Of a stretch of DNA of 64,000 nucleotides, positions 46,122 through 55,322 are shown one piece after another. Every line of letters starts with the position of its first letter. Position 1 is the first letter of the stretch. Made by a program: the position numbers and the translations under genes. The notes under the pieces were generated by a model, which was not told the DNA's origin, did no database searches, and was given only the letters and a program-made list of their open reading frames with translations. This stretch comes from Bacillus sp. THAF10 (GTDB taxonomy: Bacteria; Bacillota; Bacilli; Bacillales; Bacillaceae_I), in contig NZ_CP045403.1 in assembly GCF_009363695.1 (NCBI RefSeq), positions 2,522,001 to 2,586,000 on the forward strand, written 5' to 3'.

Positions 46122-46751
46122 TTATTCTCCAGTATCTGCTGGATTACTAAATTCAAAGGCGATATTTTCGTTTCTAACATTGGAGAATTCCTTACGAATG
46201 AGGTGATGAATTTCATTTGCCATTTGCACCGTATGCTCACCTTTAGGTTTCACTGTTACACGGATTTTCCCATCAGTCACACGGACTAGAGCATCTTCTA
46301 CGTCCTCACGTGTACGGATTGTAGATTCCAGTATAAGCTCTTTTTCCTGAATTTGTGCAAGCTCATTGTATTGGTCCGCTGCCTTAGAAATTTCTTCTGC
46401 TGGCAAATCTGTGCTTGCCATAATATCTTTTAAGTTTTGACGATGCTCACTACGAAGGTTTTCAAGTTCATAACGCATTTCTGCAAAGGTTTCATCTGTA
46501 GAGATGTATTTTACAACAGCACTATCATCCCCATCCGTACCCTCTGCTCCTTCCTCACCCTCTTCACCAACTGCACCAGCTTGTGCATCTTCGCCGTCAC
46601 CACCATCTTGATTTTCAACAGCTTCGTTATCAGCTGGATTGGTTGCCATTTGGTCATTGGCTTTTTGATCCCCAATAAAGTAGTAGGCTGACAAAACAAA
46701 TACTAGACTCAGCATGGTTAGTAACCAAACGGTTTGTTTTTTAAGTAACAT
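46122..46751 (-). CDS. spoIIIAH: SpoIIIAH, mother-cell channel protein
   Basis: SpoIIIAH spans the outer forespore membrane and binds forespore SpoIIQ, linking the two cells. The 209-residue protein has one N-terminal membrane anchor (VWLLTMLSLVFVLSAYYFIG, about 8-27), an acidic Gly/Glu/Asp-rich linker (about 45-80), and the C-terminal YscJ/FliF-like ring domain (TDETFAEMRYELENLRSEHRQNLKDIM to VRNENIAFEFS). It is the last gene of the eight-gene operon, four bases after spoIIIAG. Confidence 0.94.
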   Translation of the reverse strand: MLLKKQTVWLLTMLSLVFVLSAYYFIGDQKANDQMATNPADNEAVENQDGGDGEDAQAGAVGEEGEEGAEGTDGDDSAVVKYISTDETFAEMRYELENLRSEHRQNLKDIMASTDLPAEEISKAADQYNELAQIQEKELILESTIRTREDVEDALVRVTDGKIRVTVKPKGEHTVQMANEIHHLIRKEFSNVRNENIAFEFSNPADTGE

Positions 46752-46754
46752 CGT

Positions 46755-47420
46755 TTATTCCCCCTCGGATTTTTTCGGAAGGATAGCCACCTTGTGCTGA
46801 GGAACATCTAGCACTCTGGTAACTGCTTCCTGGATCATTTGTTTTACATGTATATTTTCAGCGCCCTTTGCTACTATCAGAACTCCTCGGATGACTGGTT
46901 TCTTTGTTTCTGACACAACCGGGATTTCTTGTTCATTTTTTCTGATTACGAGTACTTGTTCGTTTTTAGAGGTGTCCGTGACATCCCGTTTTCCTCCGTT
47001 GGTGTCCGTTTCAGTGGTTGTTTGTTCCGTGGTTGTGGTATTTCTTTGAAACACCTTTTGTGCGGAAGCATCCACGTTAACAACTACGGAAACATCGTTA
47101 ACCCCTATGATTGCTTCAAGTGCATCTTTGAGTTGATTTTCAAAGTGCGCCTCATAATCAGAGATAGTAGTAGGTGCGTTGGCATCGTCGGTATGTCCAA
47201 ACACAGTTTCGTCATTTGTTTCCTCTTGCTTCATAGCTGGCAATATCCCATCATCTGGTGCATCTGCACGATCATCCCCAAAAAATAAAGTACTAAATAG
47301 CATTAACCCTACGCCTATGGATAGAATGACCAACATATATGGGTATTTTCCTTTTTTTACTGAAGACTGAGATAATAAGTTTTTTAACCATGTTAGAAAG
47401 TCTTGATTTTTCTTTTCCAC
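46755..47420 (-). CDS. spoIIIAG: SpoIIIAG, ring-forming channel protein
   Basis: SpoIIIAG forms a large ring in the mother-cell-to-forespore feeding tube. The 221-residue protein has one membrane span (YPYMLVILSIGVGLMLFSTLFFG, about 23-45) and an extracytoplasmic ring domain (YEAHFENQLKDALEAIIGVNDVSVVVNVDASA, later KPVIRGVLIVAKGAENIHVKQMIQEAVTRVLDVPQHKVAILPKK). A Thr-rich insert (RNTTTTEQTTTETDTNGG) interrupts the ring fold. The start is GTG at 47420. Confidence 0.93.
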   Translation of the reverse strand: MEKKNQDFLTWLKNLLSQSSVKKGKYPYMLVILSIGVGLMLFSTLFFGDDRADAPDDGILPAMKQEETNDETVFGHTDDANAPTTISDYEAHFENQLKDALEAIIGVNDVSVVVNVDASAQKVFQRNTTTTEQTTTETDTNGGKRDVTDTSKNEQVLVIRKNEQEIPVVSETKKPVIRGVLIVAKGAENIHVKQMIQEAVTRVLDVPQHKVAILPKKSEGE

Positions 47421-47426
47421 CTTGTA

Positions 47427-48050
47427 CTAATCCCCCCCTTCCACTGCTACTGAAATAGTTGTTGGTTGTAAGTGCCAGCGATCTGCTAGGAAGTTTACTA
47501 CTTTTTTTTCTTCCTTTGTGGAAGAAGCTGCTTCGTCAGGTCTGGAGGTGTCAATATGAACAGGTTTTATGACAGAAATGGCTGTCTCTTCGTCAGGCGC
47601 TCCTAGTAGAATCTCAACAGATTCTATGTTTTCTTCCAATGGCATGGTTGTTAATTGTTCTTCGTTTTTCACTACAATATTTAGGTTCTTCACACTTAAA
47701 CCATAGGTCTCCCTCAACTCCCCCTCCACATCGTCTTTCATTAGGACAGCCCACCTATCTAAAATGTATGCAGCATGTGAGGCTTGTATTTCTTTTTTCT
47801 TCATTTCTATTAAATTTTCTGTAATTTCTTCCGAGGAGTAAGAGGGCATGGTAGCCATTTTTGCAAAAAGTTCATCTATATCGGTAGAGAAAAGCTTTAA
47901 GATTGGGGATAAGACAACAACAATTAATAGTAATCCAATCACGAGCTTTGTATATTTTTGCATTGCCGAGTTTGGTAGAAGCATTTCCACTACGGTGGCA
48001 AGAAGTATAAATAGGATAATACTGGTGATCCATTCTGTTAACATATCCAA
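47427..48050 (-). CDS. spoIIIAF: SpoIIIAF, sporulation channel membrane protein
   Basis: The 207-residue protein has two N-terminal spans (about 8-25 and 36-53: TSIILFILLATVVEMLLPNS and LVIGLLLIVVVLSPILKLF) and a C-terminal ring-building-like domain ending VVNFLADRWHLQPTTISVAVEGG. It is part of the SpoIIIA channel. TTG 48050 lies seven bases after the G-rich ribosome site; the ATG two codons later is also possible. Confidence 0.92.
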   Translation of the reverse strand: MDMLTEWITSIILFILLATVVEMLLPNSAMQKYTKLVIGLLLIVVVLSPILKLFSTDIDELFAKMATMPSYSSEEITENLIEMKKKEIQASHAAYILDRWAVLMKDDVEGELRETYGLSVKNLNIVVKNEEQLTTMPLEENIESVEILLGAPDEETAISVIKPVHIDTSRPDEAASSTKEEKKVVNFLADRWHLQPTTISVAVEGGD

Positions 48051-48062
48051 TTTCGTTCCCCC

Positions 48063-49235
48063 CTACCTGACCATCATGGTAATATTACCAGCAGCAACGA
48101 TGACGGTTATTGTTAAGAAAAACATAAAAGAGACAATGGCTAGGGCTGCGAAAATGTAGATGATACTTTTTCCGATAATATCAAGGCATGAGATGACTGG
48201 TCCTCCACCTAGGGGCTGCAACAATGCTGCTGCTAGCTTATATATAATCGCTATAGCTAAAATTTTCATGGCTGGAAAGGCAGCAAGAAGAATTAAGATT
48301 GTGACCCCAAGTATCCCGACGGTGTTTTTTAATAGTAGCGAAGCCGTAATAACGGTGTCTGTAGCATCGGTAAACATCCTCCCAATGACAGGGATGAAAT
48401 TTCCGGTTACGAACTTTGCTGTTCGTATGGCGATTCCATCAGCGACTGCAGCTGTTGCTCCTTGTACAGAAATAACACCTAGAAAAATCGTCAAGTAGAT
48501 TCCTAAAATCCCGATGCTTACATTCCGTAATAGCTGAGCAAGCTTTGTTACTTTATATTGCTCGCTTAATGTACTAACAATGCTCAAGATAGCAGCGAGA
48601 AACAATAAGGGCAGGACAACATATTGAATGAGAAGTCCACATGTATTCATTAAAAAAAGAATGATTGGATGAAAGAATGCAGCTGAGACCAGACCACCAG
48701 ATGATGCAATTAGTGCAATCAAGAGCGGAACGAGAGCGATAATAAATCCAGTCATGGCCGTGATAGCATCTTGCGTGTAGGAGATGACGATATGAAAGCT
48801 GTTCAAGGCGATGATGATGAGGACCATGAAAACAACCGCATAGGCAACTTTACTAACGGTTTTTTGTTCAAATGCGTTTTGTAAGTTTTGCAGAAACATA
48901 CTGAAGATTGTTAGAAGAATAAGACTTCCTAGAAGCTTTCCATTGGCGAGAAGTTCATGAAAGATATATTTTATTAACCCTTTTGACCATTCCTTTAAAG
49001 AGAAGGACTTGTCCCCTTTTACAAATTCCATGAAGGATCCTTTTTGACTCTCAGGTAGAAACCCACCATACTCTTTCATTACTTCTTCCCAATAAAGCTT
49101 GATGTCTTGTACATCTATCTCTTCCATTTGGTCTGTAACTAGCTCTGATGGTGACGAGGGAGAGGCTTGTACCACTTCAAGTGGAAGGAAAAGTAGAAGG
49201 ATGATGGCTACAACTATTACATAAACATATTTCAT
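48063..49235 (-). CDS. spoIIIAE: SpoIIIAE, polytopic sporulation channel protein
   Basis: The roughly 390-residue protein has an N-terminal signal-like span (YVYVIVVAIILLLFLPLEVVQA) and about seven further spans in the C-terminal two thirds, as in SpoIIIAE. It probably forms part of the membrane core of the SpoIIIA complex. The ribosome site AGGAGGG lies inside the longest frame, so the true start is the TTG at 49238 or the ATG at 49235; I give the ATG. Confidence 0.92.
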   Translation of the reverse strand: MKYVYVIVVAIILLLFLPLEVVQASPSSPSELVTDQMEEIDVQDIKLYWEEVMKEYGGFLPESQKGSFMEFVKGDKSFSLKEWSKGLIKYIFHELLANGKLLGSLILLTIFSMFLQNLQNAFEQKTVSKVAYAVVFMVLIIIALNSFHIVISYTQDAITAMTGFIIALVPLLIALIASSGGLVSAAFFHPIILFLMNTCGLLIQYVVLPLLFLAAILSIVSTLSEQYKVTKLAQLLRNVSIGILGIYLTIFLGVISVQGATAAVADGIAIRTAKFVTGNFIPVIGRMFTDATDTVITASLLLKNTVGILGVTILILLAAFPAMKILAIAIIYKLAAALLQPLGGGPVISCLDIIGKSIIYIFAALAIVSFMFFLTITVIVAAGNITMMVR

Positions 49236-49263
49236 CAATTGATTGCTCCCTCCTATCATATTT

Positions 49264-49653
49264 TCATGAAGGAATTAAGTTTACGATGGTTTCAATAATG
49301 ACGGTAAGGATAGGGACCGCCATTGCTAGAATGAGAATTTTGCCCGCTAGTTCAATTTTGGAGGCAATGGCTCCTTGGCCAGCATCTTTCGTAATTTGCG
49401 CTCCAAATTCTGCAATATAGGCAATACCAATAATTTTAAGGATCGTTTCGACATAGATGAGATTGACGTTTGCCTTTAATGCAATACGCTCGAGCATCCT
49501 TATCACTTCAAACACTTGATCAACCAAAAATAAAAAAATTGCGCAGCCGACAAACACCACAAGCATAAACGCATAAGTCGGTTTTTGTTCTTTTACAATT
49601 AAGGCTAGAAAGGTTGCAATTAATCCTATACCGACTATTTGAAGGATTTCGAT
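49264..49653 (-). CDS. spoIIIAD: SpoIIIAD, with no canonical start codon visible
   Basis: The first ATG in frame (49566) would give 100 residues and lose the first membrane span. The same frame continues upstream as IEILQIVGIGLIATFLALIV then KEQKPTYAF, which is the conserved SpoIIIAD N-terminus, back to an in-frame TGA at 49659-49657. Between that stop and the homology there is no ATG, GTG or TTG. The ATC at 49653 lies seven bases after GGGGGG, so initiation at AUC is the simplest reading (129 residues, close to the 133 of B. subtilis). A sequence error near 49655 is the alternative. Confidence 0.8.
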   Translation of the reverse strand: MEILQIVGIGLIATFLALIVKEQKPTYAFMLVVFVGCAIFLFLVDQVFEVIRMLERIALKANVNLIYVETILKIIGIAYIAEFGAQITKDAGQGAIASKIELAGKILILAMAVPILTVIIETIVNLIPS

Positions 49654-49669
49654 AGGTCAACCCCCCTTA

Positions 49670-49873
49670 TCATTGGAACAGAAACACCGATTTTATCTTT
49701 TTGAAGAGATCTTCTACAATGCTAGCCACCATAAATAAGATATAAATAAAGCCAAGCAAGGTAACCCAGTGTGCATACTCTTCTTTTCCAAGCTGCTTAA
49801 GGACAGTATGCAAAAAGGCAACGACAATTCCTATTCCTGCAATTTTAAATATGACATCCACTTCAATGCCCAT
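49670..49873 (-). CDS. spoIIIAC: SpoIIIAC, small sporulation channel membrane protein
   Basis: The 67-residue protein has two membrane spans (about 8-26 and 36-54) and matches SpoIIIAC (MGIEVDVIFKIAGIGIVVAF, HWVTLLGFIYILFMVASIVEDLFKKIKSVFLFQ). ATG 49873 follows GGGGGAGC. It probably pairs with SpoIIIAD, to which its N-terminal part is related (compare IVGIGLIATFL). Confidence 0.93.
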   Translation of the reverse strand: MGIEVDVIFKIAGIGIVVAFLHTVLKQLGKEEYAHWVTLLGFIYILFMVASIVEDLFKKIKSVFLFQ

Positions 49874-49914
49874 GAACGCTCCCCCTCTTTTTCAACACAG
49901 TATTTACATCAGAC

Positions 49915-50430
49915 TTAGAATAGTAAAATAACAAGCAATAACCCTGACAGCACACCAAGGCTTTTGATCATCCGTTCGTAACGGGATTGTTTGTCTCGTG
50001 CATCCAATTCTTCCCTTTCTAAATGAGTGAGAGCAAGTTGGATATGCTTTTGTTGCGTGTACCGATCATGTTGACCGAGCGTTTCCCCGAACTGCTTCAT
50101 GATTTCAAGCTCTGCATTTTTGTATGCTGTGGATGTCCAAATATCCTCCAGGCTTTCTTGCCATGCTTCTCTAACGGTCAGGCTTGATTTGTCCAATTTA
50201 TACGAGAAACCCTCGAAAAACCATGATAGTGGTTTTTCTAACTGTTTCGATATGTTTCTAGCTGCATCGGCTAGAGGGGTATGTCCATACATGATTTCAG
50301 CCTCTAGTGATTGTAAGGCAACCTTAAGCTGCCGCAGTTGACGAGGCCTTTCCATTAGATGCCTTGCCGCTTCAAAGCCTACCCAGGTTGTGGCTGCTAG
50401 GATTAATGCTGCTCCTAAGATTTTGATCAT
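49915..50430 (-). CDS. spoIIIAB: SpoIIIAB, sporulation channel protein
   Basis: The 171-residue protein has an N-terminal anchor (ILGAALILAATTWVGFEAARHL), a helical soluble domain related to GspF of secretion systems, and a C-terminal span (SLGVLSGLLLVILLF). ATG 50430 overlaps the spoIIIAA stop by four bases. It is thought to be the membrane partner of the SpoIIIAA ATPase. Confidence 0.93.
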   Translation of the reverse strand: MIKILGAALILAATTWVGFEAARHLMERPRQLRQLKVALQSLEAEIMYGHTPLADAARNISKQLEKPLSWFFEGFSYKLDKSSLTVREAWQESLEDIWTSTAYKNAELEIMKQFGETLGQHDRYTQQKHIQLALTHLEREELDARDKQSRYERMIKSLGVLSGLLLVILLF

Positions 50431-51356
50431 ACCCTCACTCTCTCTCCTCTATAAATCTCCTCACCAAACTCATTTACAATCCTTTTGATGGAACCAGGAC
50501 CATTTTCCCTGCTTAGTTCCACAAATCTTTTCACCGTTTGTAAAGAAAGTATCCCTTTTAAGCTTGGACGATTTTTTATGTCCTCGAAAGAGAATGCATG
50601 AACGGACATTAACAGGCCCACCCCCGCATGAACTGCTTCAATCGCTGCCATGCTATCTTCTTGTCTGCCAATCTCATCTACAACAATGACCTCTGGGCTC
50701 ATGGAGCGAATCATCATCATCATGCCTTCTGCCTTTGGACACCCATCGAGAACGTCTACCCTAATGCCTAGGTCATGCTGAGGTACACCATTCACACTAC
50801 CGGCAATTTCGGAACGTTCATCCACAATGCCAACTTTGCAGGAAGTGATCCCACACTTTTCATCACCAGTACTCATATATCTCGCAAGATCTCTGAGCAT
50901 GGTAGTTTTACCGGTTTGGGGAGCACCGATAATCATGGTACTCAGCCATCTATCCGTATAAAGATGGGGGATGAGAGCGGAAGCGACACCAATTTTTTGT
51001 TTCGCTATCCTAATATTGAAAGAAGACACATCCCTAATTGCTTTTACGTTTCCATTGTTCGTTATGACCTTACCGGCCAGTCCAACTCTGTGACCTCCTG
51101 AAATCGTTATATACCCTCGCTTTAATTCTTCCTCAAGTGCATAAATGGAAAATTTCCCTATTTTGTTGAGAATGTACATGGCATCCTCAGGTGTTATGAA
51201 ATATGGTGGAAATTGCGGTTTTCCATTTGCGATTAGCTCTATTGGGCGGTTGATTCTAATTCTAATTTCTTCTAGCTGCTCAACGGTTTGTGTGGGAAGT
51301 GTAAGAATGATGTTTGCTATTTCTTCTGGAAGCACCTTGACAATACTCTCAAGCAT
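50427..51356 (-). CDS. spoIIIAA: SpoIIIAA, secretion-type ATPase
   Basis: SpoIIIAA is an ATPase related to type II/IV secretion motors and is needed for sigma-G activity in the forespore. The 309-residue protein has Walker A IIGAPQTGKTTMLRDLAR (about 143-160), the Asp box IVDERSEIAGS, Walker B VIVVDEIGRQEDSMAA and MSVHAF. It is the first gene of the operon, after a good ribosome site (AGGAG) and a sigma-E-like promoter. Confidence 0.95.
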   Translation of the reverse strand: MLESIVKVLPEEIANIILTLPTQTVEQLEEIRIRINRPIELIANGKPQFPPYFITPEDAMYILNKIGKFSIYALEEELKRGYITISGGHRVGLAGKVITNNGNVKAIRDVSSFNIRIAKQKIGVASALIPHLYTDRWLSTMIIGAPQTGKTTMLRDLARYMSTGDEKCGITSCKVGIVDERSEIAGSVNGVPQHDLGIRVDVLDGCPKAEGMMMMIRSMSPEVIVVDEIGRQEDSMAAIEAVHAGVGLLMSVHAFSFEDIKNRPSLKGILSLQTVKRFVELSRENGPGSIKRIVNEFGEEIYRGERVRV

Positions 51357-51390
51357 AAAAATCTCCTTCTTGTCCTCGTATTACTAACAA

Positions 51391-51417
51391 TGTATGCACG
51401 ACGAGATAATATATAAC
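51391..51417 (-). promoter_or_regulatory. Candidate sigma-E promoter of spoIIIA
   Basis: In minus orientation CATACATT matches the sigma-E -10 well. A weaker -35 (GTTATAT) lies 14 bp upstream. The -10 is 35 bp before the spoIIIAA start. spoIIIA is a sigma-E operon in B. subtilis. Confidence 0.55.
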
Positions 51418-51432
51418 GCTGAAAGCTATTTT

Positions 51433-51714
51433 CTATTTATAGATGCCATATAAGATAAATCCTGCACCTATACCAATATAGATTAATTTCGATAAGGATA
51501 TTTCGTTCGCCATACTAATCAAACCAATCATCATCGTAGAGATGAAAATTAACGGTCCTACCACTGCCAGCATGGAATTTACGACAATGGCCTTTTTCAC
51601 ATCATTTAGACTTAGCATAATGATGGCTGCCGTAATTTCTAACAAGCCAGAAAAAACTCTAATACCAGCCATCGATAATACGGTTTGATCAAAGTGAGCA
51701 AAGATTTTTCTCAT
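51433..51714 (-). CDS. yqhV: Membrane protein YqhV (DUF2619 family)
   Basis: The 93-residue protein has three predicted spans (about 11-36, 43-66 and 74-90), the same length as B. subtilis YqhV and the same place directly upstream of spoIIIAA. ATG 51714 follows AAAGGAG. Function is unknown. Confidence 0.88.
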   Translation of the reverse strand: MRKIFAHFDQTVLSMAGIRVFSGLLEITAAIIMLSLNDVKKAIVVNSMLAVVGPLIFISTMMIGLISMANEISLSKLIYIGIGAGFILYGIYK

Positions 51715-51869
51715 GTCTCCTTTTCCTCCCTAATGCAATAACTAGATTCACTTTGTCTTGTACAACCTATGCAGCTCCATGAAAAAGAAGAAGTGATTTT
51801 AAATGGGGAAAAAAATAAGTATTTTGGGGAAACTAGTTTAAGGAATAGAAAGGATGTGTGAGAAGGTAA

Positions 51870-53366
51870 ATGAAAAGCGTGGGTAAGGTGTTTTGGATTT
51901 CAGTTGTACTATCAGGGATATTTGTGATGATAGGTGTCCTTTTTCCGGAATCATTTAGTGAGGCGATGAACGAGGCTAATACTTTTATACTCCAAATCTT
52001 TGGATGGTTTTATCAGCTTGCTGCCACTTTCTTCTTACTGTTTGCCTTATTTTTGATTTTCAGCAAATATGGAAAAATACGGCTTGGTAAAAATGAAGAC
52101 CGTCCGGAGTATTCGACTTTAACCTGGTTTGCCATGCTTTTTAGTGCAGGTATGGGTATTGGACTTGTTTTTTATGGAGTAGCAGAGCCTATTTCTCATT
52201 TTGCAGAGCCTCCATATGGAGAAGGTGGTACAGTGGCATCTGCTAAGCTTGCACTACGATACACCTTTTTGCATTGGGGTTTCCACGCTTGGGCCATTTA
52301 TGCGACCATTGCGTTATCAATCGCCTATTTCAAATTCAGAAAAGGCGCACCAGGGCTGATGAGTGCCACACTTTCTCCGATATTTGGGGATAAAACAAAA
52401 GGGACACTTGGAAATATTGTTGATATTGTTGCCGTCTTTGCAACGGTGTTTGGGGTCTGTGCGTCTTTAGGATTAGGAGCGCAACAGATAAATGGAGGAT
52501 TAAACTTTTTGTTTGGTATTCCTAATACATTTCTCATTCAATTAAGTATTATGGCTGTTGTAACGGTGCTCTTTATCATATCTGCAGGCACGGGACTGTC
52601 AAAAGGGATACGATATTTGAGTAATGCAAATATGATTATCGCAACGATTCTTTTGTTTCTGTTTCTTTTAATTGGTCCGACTACCTTTTTACTAAACCTG
52701 TTTACCACCACATTAGGTGAATATGTTCAACATCTCCCTAGTATGGGACTTAGATTATCTCCGTTTAATAAAGAAGATGCAGAATGGATACAAGGGTGGA
52801 CCATTTTTTACTGGGCTTGGTGGATATCTTGGTCTCCATTTGTCGGCTCATTTATTGCTAGAGTTTCAAAGGGAAGAACTGTTCGCCAGTTTGTGATAGC
52901 AGTATTGCTTGTACCTTCCTTGGTTTGTGCTTTTTGGTTTTGTATTTTTGGCGGTACTGGAATTCACCTGGAGTTGTACCAAGGAGCGGAGGTTTCCTCG
53001 CAAAGCTTTGAAACGGCACTTTTTTATGTGTATAAGCTCTTACCATACGGAACCTTACTTTCCTTTATCACCATCTTGCTTATTGCTACCTTTTTTATAA
53101 CAAGTGCCGACTCTGCAACCTTTGTGTTGGGAATGCAGACAACAAATGGCAATTTAAATCCGCCTTTTTTTGTAAAATTGATTTGGGGACTGATTTTGGC
53201 AGCTTCTGCAGTGGTGTTAATGTATTCAGGTGGACTAGAGGGACTTCAAACTGCGATTATCGTCAGTGCTTTTCCATTAACCTTCGTGCTTATCTTGATG
53301 GCATTTGCAATCGTAAAAGCGTTTAGAGTAGAAATGAAAGGAAAAGTAAAAGAAAGCAGGAAGTGA
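51870..53366 (+). CDS. BCCT-family betaine/choline/carnitine transporter
   Basis: BCCT transporters import compatible solutes such as glycine betaine with sodium or protons. The 498-residue protein has about 12 membrane spans and the family signatures GMGIGLVFYGVAEPISHFAEPP, LHWGFHAWAIYA and the Trp-rich block WTIFYWAWWISWSPFVGSFIARVSKGRTVRQF. It lies on the plus strand between yqhV and efp, where B. subtilis has no such gene, so it looks like an insertion. A strong terminator overlaps its stop. Exact substrate is not readable. Confidence 0.92.
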   Translation: MKSVGKVFWISVVLSGIFVMIGVLFPESFSEAMNEANTFILQIFGWFYQLAATFFLLFALFLIFSKYGKIRLGKNEDRPEYSTLTWFAMLFSAGMGIGLVFYGVAEPISHFAEPPYGEGGTVASAKLALRYTFLHWGFHAWAIYATIALSIAYFKFRKGAPGLMSATLSPIFGDKTKGTLGNIVDIVAVFATVFGVCASLGLGAQQINGGLNFLFGIPNTFLIQLSIMAVVTVLFIISAGTGLSKGIRYLSNANMIIATILLFLFLLIGPTTFLLNLFTTTLGEYVQHLPSMGLRLSPFNKEDAEWIQGWTIFYWAWWISWSPFVGSFIARVSKGRTVRQFVIAVLLVPSLVCAFWFCIFGGTGIHLELYQGAEVSSQSFETALFYVYKLLPYGTLLSFITILLIATFFITSADSATFVLGMQTTNGNLNPPFFVKLIWGLILAASAVVLMYSGGLEGLQTAIIVSAFPLTFVLILMAFAIVKAFRVEMKGKVKESRK

Positions 53367-53395
53367 GCATCCACGCTCTTCCTGCTTTCTTTTTG
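53352..53395 (+). terminator. Terminator of the BCCT gene, probably bidirectional
   Basis: AAAGCAGGAAGTGAG pairs with CGCTCTTCCTGCTTT, followed by CTTTTT. The stop codon is inside the stem. It can also serve the converging glucosidase gene. Confidence 0.88.
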
Positions 53396-53406
53396 ATTAA
53401 CCGTTT

Positions 53407-55074
53407 TTATTTCGTTACATACACTCTTGTTTCATAAGGCTTTAATGTGAAACTTGATGTACTGTCATGGGAGATTTCCATGTAATTTTGTAAACGTAGC
53501 TCATCAGATGACACGTTTATATCACCAAGATCTACAGATACTTCTTCTTCACTCAAATTACACAGCACAACCGCTTGAGCGTTTTCTAATTTTCTTGTAT
53601 ATCCATATACACTTATATCTTCCTCTAAAATGAGATCATAAGCGCCGTACACAAAGACTTCCTCTTCTTTACGCAGGTCAATCATAGCACGATAGAAGTT
53701 TAGAACAGAATTAGGGTCATTCCATTGCTTTTCCACGTTGATTTCTGAATAATTATCATTCACACCCATCCATGGTGTTCCTGATGTAAAGCCACCGTTG
53801 GGCTCCTCATTCCATTGCATCGGAGTACGGGAGTTATCACGGCCCTTTGCCCAGATGATTTCCATCACCTTTTGAGCCGCTTCTGCTCCTTTTGCACTTT
53901 CAATATTGTAGAGGTTTTTCATTCCCACATCGTCATAATCGTGAATGCTGTCAAACTTTACATTTGTCATTCCCAGTTCTTGCCCTTGGTAAATGAAAGG
54001 AGTCCCTTGCATTAAGAAGTACAGTGCACCTAATGCCTTTGCACTTTCCACTCGATATTCTTTATCATTACCCCAAGTAGAAACGGATCTTGCCTGATCG
54101 TGGTTTTCCAAGAAAAGTGCGTTCCAGCCGTTTCCTTCCAGTCCTTTTTGCCATTTGGTTAAGGTTTTTTTCAGTTGAAGTAAATCCACTCCACCTTCTG
54201 TCCCTTTTTCCCAAAGTCCTAAATGCTCAAATTGGAAAATCATATTGAATTTCCCGTTTTCTTCGCCAACCCATTCATCCGCTTGGTTTAATTTTACACC
54301 ATTTGCTTCGCCAACCGTCATGATGTCATAACGTGCAAACGTTTGCTCTTTCAACTCTTGAAGATGCTTTTGAATACCTTCCACATTCATCATGTAGTCA
54401 AAGGATGGTACGTAATCTAATCCATCTGGATTTGGCAAATCAGGGAAACCTGGCTCTTTTTTAATATGCGAGATTGCATCTACTCGGAATCCGTCTATCC
54501 CTTTATCTAACCACCAGTTAATCATATCGTATAAGGCAAAACGTACGTCTTTGTTCTCCCAGTTTAGATCTGGTTGTTCTGTCGCAAAAATATGCATGTA
54601 ATACTGACCTGTCGTTTCGTCATATTGCCATGCCGGGCCATTGAAAATACTCTCCCAGTTGTTTGGCTCTTGGCCGTCTTTGCCATCCTTCCAAATATAC
54701 CAATCTCTTTTCGGGTTGTCTTTAGAAGAAGCAGATTCAATAAACCACTCATGCTTGTCGCTCGTATGGTTTATAACCAGGTCAATAATTAATTTCATGT
54801 CTCTTTGGTGGACCTGTTCTAACAGTTCATCAAAATCTTTCATCGTCCCGAAGTCTTCCATAATATCCTGGTAATCACTGATGTCGTACCCATTATCGAC
54901 ATTAGGTGACTTATACATTGGGCAAATCCAGATAACGTCTATTCCTAATTCTTTTAAGTAGTCTAATTTAGAAATTACACCTTGTAAGTCGCCAATACCA
55001 TCTCCATTGGAATCCATAAAACTTCGAGGATATACCTGGTATGCGACAGCTTCTTTCCACCATGTTTTTTTCAA
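53407..55074 (-). CDS. Alpha-glucosidase / oligo-1,6-glucosidase (GH13)
   Basis: GH13 enzymes of this group hydrolyse isomaltose, maltose or trehalose-like sugars in the cytoplasm. The 555-residue protein opens with KKTWWKEAVAYQVYPRSFMDSNGDGIGDLQGV and has DLVINHTSDKHEWF, GFRVDAISHI (nucleophile Asp), MTVGEANGV (acid/base Glu) and FLENHDQARSVS (third Asp). No signal peptide is present. I chose TTG 55074, where homology begins; AGGGAG lies upstream, and the upstream GTG frame runs through that ribosome site. An operator-like palindrome lies upstream. MalL is the nearest B. subtilis type. Confidence 0.92.
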   Translation of the reverse strand: MKKTWWKEAVAYQVYPRSFMDSNGDGIGDLQGVISKLDYLKELGIDVIWICPMYKSPNVDNGYDISDYQDIMEDFGTMKDFDELLEQVHQRDMKLIIDLVINHTSDKHEWFIESASSKDNPKRDWYIWKDGKDGQEPNNWESIFNGPAWQYDETTGQYYMHIFATEQPDLNWENKDVRFALYDMINWWLDKGIDGFRVDAISHIKKEPGFPDLPNPDGLDYVPSFDYMMNVEGIQKHLQELKEQTFARYDIMTVGEANGVKLNQADEWVGEENGKFNMIFQFEHLGLWEKGTEGGVDLLQLKKTLTKWQKGLEGNGWNALFLENHDQARSVSTWGNDKEYRVESAKALGALYFLMQGTPFIYQGQELGMTNVKFDSIHDYDDVGMKNLYNIESAKGAEAAQKVMEIIWAKGRDNSRTPMQWNEEPNGGFTSGTPWMGVNDNYSEINVEKQWNDPNSVLNFYRAMIDLRKEEEVFVYGAYDLILEEDISVYGYTRKLENAQAVVLCNLSEEEVSVDLGDINVSSDELRLQNYMEISHDSTSSFTLKPYETRVYVTK

Positions 55075-55131
55075 TCCTGATACACTCTCCCTTATAGACA
55101 ACACTGAACTAATCTATCTACATAAAAAATT

Positions 55132-55147
55132 TGCGTAAACGTTTGCA
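55132..55147. promoter_or_regulatory. LacI/CcpA-type operator upstream of the glucosidase
   Basis: TGCGTAAACGTTTGCA is a near-perfect palindrome around AAACGTTT, the core shared by LacI-family operators and cre sites. It lies 58 bp before the glucosidase start. No LacI-family gene is in the window. Confidence 0.6.
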
Positions 55148-55322
55148 CAAAATAAGAAAAAAAATATGCTTTAAATAAATCCACTCCTTTACTATACCAT
55201 CTTTTTTATTTATTTCAACTGCAATCTTTCCATGACGAACAATAAATGTAACCCTTTTCATTCATGAAAATCGCTTAGATGGTCACACTAATCGCAAGGA
55301 AATTTTTAGGAGGTATTTTAAA

